A stretch of 64,000 nucleotides of DNA. It comes from Narthecium ossifragum. Its lineage: Eukaryota; Streptophyta; Magnoliopsida; Dioscoreales; Nartheciaceae. Positions 54,726 to 64,000 of this stretch are shown here, in pieces. A model generated the notes under the pieces. It ran no database searches. It had not been told where the DNA came from and was given only the letters and a program-made list of their open reading frames with translations. Positions within the stretch are counted from its first letter, which is position 1. The number at the start of each line of letters is the position of its first letter. The stretch lies in the NCBI GenBank assembly GCA_963920575.1, contig OY986967.1, positions 4,447,869 to 4,511,868 of the forward strand, read 5' to 3'. The translations under genes and the position numbers were made by a program.

Positions 54726-57381
54726 TGTGAGGACCCATTCCTCTAACCTGGCTCGACCGTGTAGGTCGAGGGCCGTTTTCCTGTTGGTTTGGTTCTGCGT
54801 CAAGTACGATCAAGCAATCGTATTGATGTTTTGGACCAAGGGGCAATTTGGTAAAATTGCACCCTGGACGCCGATTTTACACCCGCGTTATACACACACT
54901 GCCTTGGATTGATGTATGTGATTGATTAGAACCATAGGGGTGCTTCTGATCGGAAGATCGGAGCTCGATCGGGAAAAATCGAATCAAACGGCCGAGATCG
55001 TTTCAGATCTTTATAAATACCCTTAGCTTTCTCTCTCTCTTCCCTTTTCTTTCTCTTTCTCTCCTCTCTCCCCTTTGGTTGCTGGCTGGACCTTGGGGCT
55101 GCGGCTTTTCGGCGTGGATCCGTGGCAATCGGACCCGGGGGATTTGTAGATCGCCTGCATATCTATACATGTAGATGTTTCTACCCGATTCCTGTGAATT
55201 CGTAAACCTAGGATTGGTTTATTATGGTTTTGATGTGTTTCTGTTTATTGGATTTTTGTGTAACTTGATAGAGTAGTGTAATAGCATGATTAGAACACTC
55301 CTACTGTGTCAATTTCGTATTCTATCGGATGAATTTTGTATTTCTCAACGTTTCGTCGGTTTTCAGCTATTTTGGCCTAGATCTGAAATTCAACCGTCAG
55401 AAGTTGGATTTCTTGGTACCATTAGGTTCCCGACCATCAATTGCACACCCCTCCAAAGTTGTTTGATTTGGATTGGTTTTGATAGATCGAATCCAAGAAA
55501 TTTGGTTTTCAGCACTATTCATTCTCCCCGCTTCTTTTGGAAGAAGGCCGATCTTTTGTTTGTTAGTATTCTGCCGACTGAAGAAGATCGATCTTCTTGT
55601 GCTAAGAAGATCGATCTCTTTCTTAACAGAGGGTGCTCTTGGGCAAGATCAATCTTCTTGGGAAGGAAGATCGATCTCTTTTTTCCAAACAGAACGCTCT
55701 CTTAAGGAAGATCGATCTTCTTGTGAAGGAAGATTGATCTCTTCTTTGGCAGAGTGCACGTAGATAGAAATCCAAAAAGATTGATCTCTTGTTTGGAGTT
55801 AAATAGTTTTGATCCGATTTCGACGTTTTTTATTTCTTTTCGACCCGATCTTCCTGCGTGGCTTTCCCGATGATAGCTAGTGACAATTATAATATTTTAA
55901 TCAGGAATGGTTTACCGAAGTTTAGAGATTTCAAGTGATTTCTCGACAAGCATGCTATATATATATGTACATATGTTTTGTGATTGCTCTAATAGCTTTC
56001 ATAACCCATGTACATAGCAGTTTAATGCATTATGGTTAACCGGGGAGTGACGAACTCGGGAATGAGTAAGATAAATGGGATGAAGGTGTACATTTGCATG
56101 TGTAGTATAAATGAGCCGAAGGTGTGCCCTACTGCTTTAACTATAGCCCAACTGTTTGCCAGCGAGCGTCGGGGGCGGTAGTGTAGAATGATTGAATTGT
56201 TGCTTGAATGGTTGATTGATTGGTTACTTTTATCGGTTGTATTATCGTTGTACTTGTAAGTCAGTTATCTACGGGATAATTATGGAACCTTAGTCTGTTG
56301 TGTGCCGGCGTTGCACCGAATGCTATTGTATAGCGGTATTATAATACCGATCTTGTTGGGGGATCTGGTTTGATCCCTTATTACTTCTTTGCTTAATTGT
56401 TGAACCTCATATGTTGATGTGACATATATTGACACCTAGGCTAGATGCTTGTATAGGTGCATACACTGTATGCATTAGAAACATTCCAGGTTAGGCGTGG
56501 GCGATGGGTTATTCGCCGATCTGAGGGCTCAGGTAGCTCGGATCTAGCTCTAGGACCGTGGCTAGGTAGCAAGGCTTAGGGCATGATTGTATTATTGGAA
56601 TCTTTTATTCATGAGGTTGATGTCTAGTTGGATACTATCATATTGTTATTGAGGTTTGGATGTCGTGTCGTCTCTCCAAGGCCAAGTGCTAAGGATGGTT
56701 GTCGATGTGTTCCCGACGTGGATCCCCAAGCATGAAAATCCTACTTGGGTAAGGGTGATCCTACATATTACTGTTCCGCTACCTCTTGGTAACATGGTCA
56801 AGAGAGAGGTTTCATGACATGAGCCCTTGGGACATTGATAGGGTTATGTGACCCTTGCCATACCTTAAACTTAGGCGAAGAGACAACACTGTTGTTGTTT
56901 TCCTCTCTTTCAGTGTGACGTAGAAGCTTGTCGCTCACTTCTACCCATGTTACGTTATGCAAGTGCAGACGCCAGCTCTTCTTCAGTAGTACTAGCTGGA
57001 CCAGCTTTCGGCGGCGCGACGACTTCTAGAGGCTCTTGAGGTTGTTGTGGGACACCTGTTGTACTTTTAATATATTTTGTATATACACATCCCTCGAGGA
57101 TTTGTTTAAATGTATAATTCCCTTCCTTGAGGAATTTTGGTATAAATCTGTACCCGATGTCTAAATAGTACAATTCTGATGCTAAATCAATAGAATCATG
57201 TTTCTTCTAATCTTGAGTTTTAGATTATTAAAAAGGTTGTTAGAATTACAGTTTTGCATTGGAAGTCAACTTGTTTAAATTATCTCTGATATTTGTAATC
57301 TATCACGCTAGAATGGAAGTGAATAGCAGTAGGAACCCTCACACCCCGGACCGGATGGGTTTTCTGGTTCGGGGTGTGACA
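54726..57381 (+). mobile_element. Solo Tekay LTR, target duplication CAGGT
   Basis: 2,656 bp from TGTGAGGACCCATTCC to GTTCGGGGTGTGACA, with CAGGT at 54721-54725 and 57382-57386. TATAAATA at 55012-55019, then a CT-rich leader, and AAGATCGATCTTC palindromes at 55545-55790 downstream of it. The block TCGCTCACTTCTACCC at 56930 and CAAGTGCAGACGCC at 56960 are in the usual place. No internal sequence. Confidence 0.93.
55012..55019 (+). promoter_or_regulatory. TATA box of the solo Tekay LTR
   Basis: TATAAATA in CAGATCTTTATAAATACCC, followed by CTCTCTCTTCCC. Same relative place as the TATA box of the 5' LTR at 36868. Confidence 0.55.
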
Positions 57382-57684
57382 CAGGTGTTCCTAAAACGTC
57401 GATTACACTAGAATACGAAGTTACAACACATTCCAATGTATTTCTATATTACAACATCCACAAAGCAATTCTAGGCAAACCTAATCACACAGTTAGGTAG
57501 AAACACTTACAAGTATAGATGAGTAGCCGATCTATCAATCCTCGAAATCCACAGCCCAAAGCTCCAACCGACAGCCAAGGAAGAGAGAGAGGGGAAGAAA
57601 GAGAAAGGAAAGAAGAGAGAGAAGGAAAGGGATATGTCATTGAGTAGGCATATCAAGTTTCACGTCAATCAGACGGTTAGATTG

Positions 57685-60600
57685 AAAGTTATATTTTTTC
57701 GAAATTAGTAGTTCGTTTGCTTTAATTCGATAAATTGAGCTTTTCAATATTGGGCCATAACTGCTAGATTGTTTCGTTAGCTGGGGTTGTATCCCCTTTG
57801 TAGAGTTTTGGTTGACGGCCCACGTTTGCCGTTGTAATGTTGAAATCTACTTGATTGTTAATCTAGCTTCTTTGTTTAGTCTCATGGAGACTTGTAGGCA
57901 TGTGCACCTATTTATCCGCTTTATCTGAACCCTTACTATGTTCACCCATTGGCGAGCTATATGTTGCGCCTAGCCCTGTAAATTATTTTAACAAATTATT
58001 GCATGTCTATAATCCTATATTACGTGTGTGTGAGCATACATGTAATTGATTGTATTAGAAGCATTCTAAGCTAGGCGCGGGTGATGGGCTGATCGCCGAT
58101 CCGAGGACTCGGGCAGCTCGAATCTAGCCGTAAGACCGAGGCTAGGTAGCAAAGTCTAGCACTGAATTGTATGATAATCTATGTTGTCGAGGTTATTCTT
58201 TAGGTGATTTGTCACGCCCCGACTCACGAAGGCCCAACCGGGCCCGGTGACGAGAACCTAACTAAATGCAAAAAAGTTTTGACGAGGGTTCCCTCTAACC
58301 TACTAGTTTTCCTAAACAATTTATAAGCACCCTTATTAAAACGATTATCACAAACCTCAACTGATATAATAATGATATAATTCAAAACCTCAAAAGGGTT
58401 AACATTTATACATCATACTCCCGTAGGAGACTATCTAACAAAAAAAAGGTAAATAGACGATCACCGCTCCTCAAGCACCGCCAGACGCCGCCGCGCCACC
58501 AATTACCTGCTCAGTAGGGGCCACAAAAGAAGAGCTAACATCTGCACCTGCAAAACACAGCCCGGATAGGAATGAGCAACTAAGTTCAGCATAGAAACTA
58601 CACTACGACACACTTAAGAAGGAGGGAACACAATAGTGTCACTCTCAAGCAAAACCTGGGTGAACACATGGGTCCCATAACCCCACCGCGTGTTCCTGTG
58701 AGCAGGAAACCAACACTGCTTCTCACAAACAGGAAACAGACACTGCTGGCGGGGATCCAACCCACTAAGTAGGCACACCCTCTACTCAAGAGATATGGAT
58801 CACCGGACACCGACTACACCTCAACATCCGGCTCAAGGCCGACATGACCTCTAAACCTCGATCAACAAGAGTATTCAAGTCATCTACGTCTATCATCGAT
58901 ATCGACTGAAAACTACTATCTAATCCTTGACCAAGCTACCCGCCACGGTCCTAGAGCTAAATCCGAGCTACTCGAAAGCCTCGGATTGGTGATCAACCCA
59001 TCATCCACGCCCTAACCTTATGCATCTAATGCACAATCAAAAGTGCATGCTATGAACACACACAGGGGAAACATATAAGCATGCAACATATGGGATGATA
59101 TAATAAACAAGGTCTGGGCTCGGCACCCTGCCGGCCTGGGGTGGTGGACAGATATGTAAGGTCGGGGAACTGCTGTAGTGGTAACACCACCAGCTGCCAG
59201 CCAGTTCACAAAGGAAACAAACACGAGAAGCAACCCTGGCTAACTTGCCAAACAGTAATATAATAATATTATATTCAAAGCTTAGGGCGAACTTAAGGCC
59301 CATTTAGTCTACAGTAAATCTTGAAAACTTCTATCTTTCAATCTAACCGTCCGATCGACATGAAACTTGGTATTCCCACCAAAAGACACCTCGAACCACA
59401 TATCCAAAAATCGGATCGATCGGATAAAAGCAAACCGATGAAAACCTATAATTTCAATTAAACCTCAGATCTGATAAACCTAATCAAATCCTTTTCAAAA
59501 TAACTTGGATTTAAATATCACTAAGCTCACACCTAAATATCACTAAGATCATCCCCTCCAAAAATAAGATCCATTTAACAACGAAAAACCACTTAATTAC
59601 ACTAATTAAGATGACTGCCTTGTTTCAGCACAGACATCCCATTTAATTCTCCAGCAAATGTACGTAAATCCAAAAATCATGAAACTGGTTGGAATTGAAA
59701 GATAACTTACATATCTACCACTTTCATTCAAAACACCAACTCAGATCATGTACATACAAATCGAAAAACCCCACTTTTCTAATTAAACCAGGAAATCTGA
59801 AATTAGCATATGGAAAACTTCCTTAAATCCATATCAAATCAAAACCAAATCCTACCAAACTTTAATCATGTGATAATCAAGCTACCAAGCATCAACTAGC
59901 ATACTTTAATTGAAGAATAATCAAACAAAACCATGAAGAACACCTAATCCAAGGGATTAATGTAGAACCCTACCAAACCACGCTAATTCACGTTTGATTC
60001 TCAATCAAACCGTCCAAGGAGGGTGTAGATCTCTTCCTCCAGCTCCTGGCGAGCCTCTCAAGCCGCTGGATCAAGCTCCAAACGAGAATTTCAAAGGTTG
60101 GAGGAGAGGAGAAGAAAAACCGGAAAAACAGAGAGGTCTCGGGCTACTTATAGGCTCGAGTATGATCAATCGGTCTTAGGACCGATCAGTCGAACTGGGC
60201 CGGACTAGGTCGGTTCGCGTCCTTATCCGGACACGTCAGCCGCGTCCTTATCCAGACAACCGACACATGTCCAATCGATCGCTCCCAGGAGCGACCGATC
60301 TCACATGGGCCGCCAGCTGTCATAAAGACAAGTTTTCGCGCGCCCGAGCTTGGATCTTTCGATCCAAAGACCGCCTACGGTTCTAACAAGCACATAAATC
60401 AAACATAGGATTGTGTGTGCACACGCAAGTGTGAAACAAACCGACAAGGCGCAATTTACCAAACTACCCTTGCGGTCCACAACGAGCCACGGGCCCGACC
60501 TAGACGGTCAACCCAGGAGTAGAGGGACAGGTCCTTACATGATTGCAATTACTCTTATTGATGTGTAGAGATCGCTTTAGGTTCCAGTCTTAGTTTCCGT

Positions 60601-61208
60601 ATGGGAAGTTATGTATCTCCCTGTGTCCTACCCCTGTTGTTCAGCGCTGGAATGTTTGGTTTAAAAGAGACGACTGTTGACGGTGGAGGTCATCAGAATG
60701 CGTGCCCTGGAGTAGGCAGAGTTCGTAACGTGTGTTTGTCTCCTAGAGATGAGGTGGAACTTGAGACTTTACTGTTCACTTCCTTTCTGTGTGACGTAGA
60801 ATAGAATTTTGCTGAACTTACCGCTCACTCCTACCCGGGCTGCGTTTTATAAGTACATGCGCCAGCTCTTCTTCCATAGCACCAGCTGGACAGTCATTTG
60901 GTGGCGCGTCAATGTCTGGAGGCGTTTGAGGTTTCTGGGGACTCTGTTGTACCTTTTGGCAGTTTTTGTATATAGATATCATCCGAGGATTATGTTAAAT
61001 GTATAATTTCTCTTTTGAGGATTTTTTACATCTATGTATAAATCGATAGTGATCTTTAATGGATTAGTATAAATTTCAATCTTGCCTTGAGATCAATTGT
61101 CAAAATTTTAGATGTATTATTTTATTATAAATACGTCACAGATGGATTGAGTAGATTTGGAACCCTCACGCCCCGAACCAGATGGGTTTTATGGATCGGA
61201 GTGTGACA
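57685..61208 (+). mobile_element. Tekay-type LTR fragment (tail), split by a solo LTR
   Basis: 57685-58209 and 60540-61208 are the downstream half of a plus-strand LTR: GGGCTGATCGCCGATCCGAG at 58087, then after the insert CTCACTCCTACCCGGGCTGC at 60823 and the tail CCCTCACGCCCCGAACCAG ending GGAGTGTGACA at 61208. The head is missing; at 57684 it meets a minus-strand LTR head to head. Confidence 0.8.
58210..60539 (-). mobile_element. Solo Tekay LTR, target duplication TGATT
   Basis: 2,330 bp. The left end TGTCACGCCCCGACTC is the reversed tail, the right end GACAGGTCCTTACA the reversed head (TGTAAGGACCTGTCC). TGATT at 58205-58209 and 60540-60544 is a perfect duplication. A TATAAG box lies at about 60147-60152 on the minus strand. 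It has few GATCGATC copies (60265-60300 and near 59412), unlike its relatives. Confidence 0.93.
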
Positions 61209-61603
61209 CCCACTACTCCACTCTTTTTAGTGATAACATGCATACTCTCTTGTTTCACTAATCATGCATTTTTACTATGATTAAGTCTCTTAATTGGACC
61301 GGATGAGTTATATGGATAATTATGCATTTTCAGGAGTCTATGATATTTTCATAAAGATAGGAGGTTTTCTAAAACATATTTTAGGTAACTTCTCAAGGGG
61401 ATTTTAGAAAATATTAGTACGCGCCTCCTCTCTATCCTCCCCCCACTAACTCCCCCACAAGTTACCTCTCTATCTCCCCCACTAACTCCCCCACAAGTTA
61501 TATAACTTAATATAACTTGTTTAAGCCCTATGATGGGATACACCTTATTTTATAAGGTTGATTAACCTTAGAACCTATCGACTCTTGTTGTACGATACAT
61601 TAA
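61209..61603. other. Non-repetitive-looking flank with a 38-bp direct repeat
   Basis: No gene recognised. TCTCTATC followed by CCCCCACTAACTCCCCCAC and AAGTTA occurs at 61429-61466 and again at 61467-61502. Confidence 0.5.
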
Positions 61604-61763
61604 GGGTTTGTTTGGTTGAGTGCATCGGTCGATTCATCCCTCTACTTTTAGCATTTATGAGGATGCATGGGCTGATACACTCTCACCAACCAAACACGGA
61701 TTACATTTATTATTGTATTAGACGATGCATGCACCACCGAATACAGCCAAACCAAACACACCC
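61604..61763. mobile_element. Tourist-like MITE (PIF/Harbinger type)
   Basis: 160 bp flanked by TAA at 61601-61603 and 61764-61766. The ends GGGTTTGTTTGGTTG and CCAAACCAAACACACCC are inverted repeats with one or two mismatches. Size, TAA duplication and ends fit a non-autonomous Harbinger-type element. No ORF. Confidence 0.82.
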
Positions 61764-63380
61764 TAAATTCTTCTGAAACACCACCATACAATCCAACTAA
61801 CATATTGTCTGTTGTCGTTGGACGTGCAAATATAAGGGTTACATTTCTAATTATGTGGGGCAGACTAAAACGTGGACAGATAACTGTGTGTTTAGAGCTG
61901 TCTGCAAAACAATCAAGCCGAGCGCTTGAGCTCGGCTTGATATTAGGTCAGGTCAAGCCGGCCTGGCTAAAGCCTAAATGAGTCGAGTCTGGTCATGCCT
62001 GATTGAATTCAAATTTGCCATCAACCTCGATTTCCAACTTGATCTGTATTTTTTTTATGAGTAGCTTATTAACCCTCCTCATGTTCAACTGGTTTGAATG
62101 TCAGACTCGAAATTAAGCTCGAATTCAAGCACAACAAACCAACCTGATCTTGATCAGCTCTGTTTAAGACTGACTTAAACACACGCTAAAAAATTTCCCC
62201 TTTTTTCCCTTCATTAAACTAAGAGACCAAATATCCTAATCTACCAACCATCCGGCCCATCTAAGCCCAAAAAACTTATAATAATAATAATAAACGGAAA
62301 AAGAAGAATCTTCAAACCTGTAGACCGTTGCATGTGGAGTAGGCTACGACGAAGGAAATATTAAACATGTAGGAATAAAGAGTACAGGAAAAAACTAGTC
62401 TCTTGCCTTCACAGTTCTGAAGGGAAAACCAAATGCTATATACAACAATATCACACCTTGTGCTAAAGTGAAACAATCTCAGGGTATTACAAATATGAAA
62501 GAAAGAAGGAAGAAAGAATACCATTTCATAGGTTTGTACACATATTTCATACTTCACGGCACAGAAATACTTCAAGATGAAATGCCCAAGTCCCAGTTTT
62601 AAAAACTGAAGGGTCGTCCTCAAGAATGATCCATAGATCACAAGTACAACTGGCACCCTAACACACTTGCCTGATGAGTATATTTATTTTACTAAGAAGA
62701 ATACTCTGTGCCTCAAACTAGGAGGAGAAGAACACAAGCATGTTATTCAAAAGAGAAGACATTGGTATTCGAGCAATTTACTAATTTCATCAAGTAAAAC
62801 AAGCAATGTATGTGAAAAGTTACGCGTCTCATGTCTTTGTCATGAAACACTAACAACATATACCATCTGCTACCTTTCTCAAGTCATTTTCATGCTTTTA
62901 TACTACGAATCAACATCCATTACCTAATAAAGTGAAAGACCATCATCGATCGACATGTTCAGGAAGATGGCAACCACAGGCTCTGCCAAACAATCCGATC
63001 GTTACCTTCTCATGGTATACTTTGATAATTGTGTATGTATCAAAGATGATATATTTTCAAGAGTAGCAGTCACATTTAAATTTGGTAGAAAAAAAAAAAG
63101 ATAACCAAGGCAATCATCTTCAATCACTATAAACACAAGTTACCTCTAATAAATTTCATAAATCAGAGCTAGGATTACCACTGTCAACAAGAAATGACAA
63201 GCTACCCACCAATCGGTAATTTCCAACTATCCTCTATGGGTTACACAATACTAGCAGCCAAACAAACTCAACAAGGTCAAATAGAAACTTGACTGAGAGG
63301 CTAACTACATAATGATACAACTCTCACAGCGGAGACACTTGTGCATGACCCAGAGACCCTACCAGTAGTTAATCTGAGAC
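61764..63380. other. No gene recognised
   Basis: A/T-rich DNA with GAGCTCGGCTTG-type sequence at 61905-62000 and ATA repeats at 62278-62294. A 114-codon minus-strand frame at 62312-62656 (MPVVLVIYGSFLR) has no domain I know; its many Phe, Cys and Tyr codons make it look like chance. It may be intron or 3' flank of a gene to the right. Confidence 0.4.
61914..61939. repeat. Perfect 10-bp hairpin
   Basis: CAAGCCGAGC and GCTCGGCTTG are exact inverted repeats with the 6-base loop GCTTGA. The following CAAGCCGGCCTGGC continues the same theme. No T run follows, so it does not look like a terminator. Confidence 0.8.
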
Positions 63381-63452
63381 CTACAAACAAGTACCTAGAG
63401 AGTAGAAGTCACATCCCATGCTGCTTTCAAATAAAGCAACGTCATCACGCTC
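63381..63452 (-). other. Possible terminal exon (weak)
   Basis: After the acceptor TTTTGCAG the minus strand reads ERDDVALFESSMGCDFYSLG and stops at TAG (63381). Residue composition looks like a real soluble protein, but 23 codons are too few to identify and no upstream exon is seen inside the window. A Ser/Leu frame (SVMTLLYLKAAW) is also open. Confidence 0.2.
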
Positions 63453-63596
63453 CTGCAAAACATGTAATTTACAGTCAGACCTAAGACAACATGCAGAAAA
63501 TAGAATCGTAATATCATCTCCCAAGTTCCATAATTTTACCCAGTTAGACAAAGGAGAGGGAGGTGAAAAGATTAAATCCCTTTAATTCCTCTAACG

Positions 63597-64000
63597 TTGA
63601 AAACTCAGATATCACACTCAAAGTACTAGGGCTAAAAAGAACTATAGTAGGCTACAAATCACAGAGTTCAGATTAATAATGTGTCTGCTTTTGTTTTCTA
63701 TCTGAATACTTGAGAGTTACATGAGTTAGCAATAGAACTAGGATTTGGACACCAGAGCCACCAAAACTATGCCATCATTCAGAGAACAAACTAAAAGGCC
63801 ATACTGTAGACAGACATGACTAGAACTACATATGACCGAATTGAAAACTCAGATATCACACTCAAAGTACTAGGGCTAAAAAGAACTATAGTAGGCTACA
63901 AATCACAGAGTTCAGATTAATAATGTGTCTGCTTTTGTTTTCTATCTGAATACTTGAGAGTTACATGAGTTAGCAATAGAACTAGGATTTGGACACCAGA
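63597..64000. repeat. 244-bp tandem duplication at the right edge
   Basis: TTGAAAACTCAGATATCACA begins at 63597 and again at 63841, and the next 160 bases are essentially identical up to the last base of the window. The first unit is complete (63597-63840) and the second is cut off by the edge. Non-coding. Confidence 0.92.

Larger units (their letters stand above)
53541..57684 (-). mobile_element. Tekay-type LTR fragment, split by a solo LTR
   Basis: 53541-54725 and 57382-57684 are one minus-strand LTR without tail or head. Family blocks: CCCCCGGTTAACCATAAAG at 53805, GATCGATCTTC palindromes at 54095-54480, GTAGAAACACTTACAAG near 57495 and a GA-rich (CT-rich leader, minus strand) stretch at 57578-57635. 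It stops at about 57684, where plus-strand LTR sequence begins. Confidence 0.7.

Noticed and set aside
62312..62656. 114-codon minus-strand frame as a membrane protein gene
   Set aside because: Hydrophobic but without recognisable family, splice context or neighbour; A/T-rich DNA gives such frames by chance.
1..64000. tRNA or rRNA genes
   Set aside because: The only tRNA-related sequences seen are the short primer binding sites after the LTRs. No cloverleaf or rRNA core was recognised.

Overview
The window is a repeat-rich stretch of a flowering-plant nuclear genome. No gene in it looks intact. It is almost entirely LTR retrotransposons stacked inside one another, of three kinds: Tekay/Del-like chromoviruses (LTRs of about 2.3-2.7 kb, initiator tRNA-Met primer site, C-terminal chromodomain), Athila-like Ty3/gypsy elements (primer site of the TGGCGCCGTTGCC type, Athila-style gag, RT and integrase) and a gag-only chromovirus-like remnant. 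A plant mobile domain gene, splice-site-bounded fragments of plant genes (26S proteasome RPT3, ERECTA) and a Tourist-like MITE confirm an angiosperm. The species cannot be named from the sequence.

Layout. 1-5496: a minus-strand Tekay-type LTR (running off the left edge) is split by a solo Athila LTR at 1986-3564 and abuts an older Athila LTR. 5497-9591: a decayed plant mobile domain (PMD) gene on the minus strand. 9592-36867: a stack whose outermost layer appears to be a gag-only element (5' LTR 10620-11071, gag and 3' LTR 35415-36862). Inside it sits a minus-strand Athila element, 11583-35414, with its 3' LTR on the left and 5' LTR on the right. That Athila element carries a solo Tekay LTR (14607-16861, duplication CATAA), a segment with host-gene fragments (18935-23235), a solo LTR inside its RNase H (24449-25893, duplication ATGAC) and an inverted piece of its own family inside its 5' LTR (31227-34799).

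36868-53286: a plus-strand Tekay element with one gag-pol frame broken by seven TAG/TGA codons. A solo LTR (41944-44455, duplication CGTGG) and a complete non-autonomous Athila-like element (44534-50157, duplication ACAGT) interrupt its RT region; removing both rejoins the reading frame. 53287-61208: more Tekay LTR fragments holding solo LTRs at 54726-57381 (CAGGT) and 58210-60539 (TGATT). 61209-64000: low-copy-looking DNA with a MITE, a perfect hairpin and a 244-bp tandem duplication at the right edge.

The retroelement parts form an ordinary replication cycle in decayed form: LTR promoter, tRNA primer site, gag, protease, RT/RNase H, integrase, polypurine tract. The most unusual points are the host-gene fragments embedded where the Athila element should carry its post-integrase region, a conserved acidic ORF in that region, repeated polypurine-tract-like boxes in two Athila families, and arrays of GATCGATC palindromes in LTRs of otherwise unrelated families.
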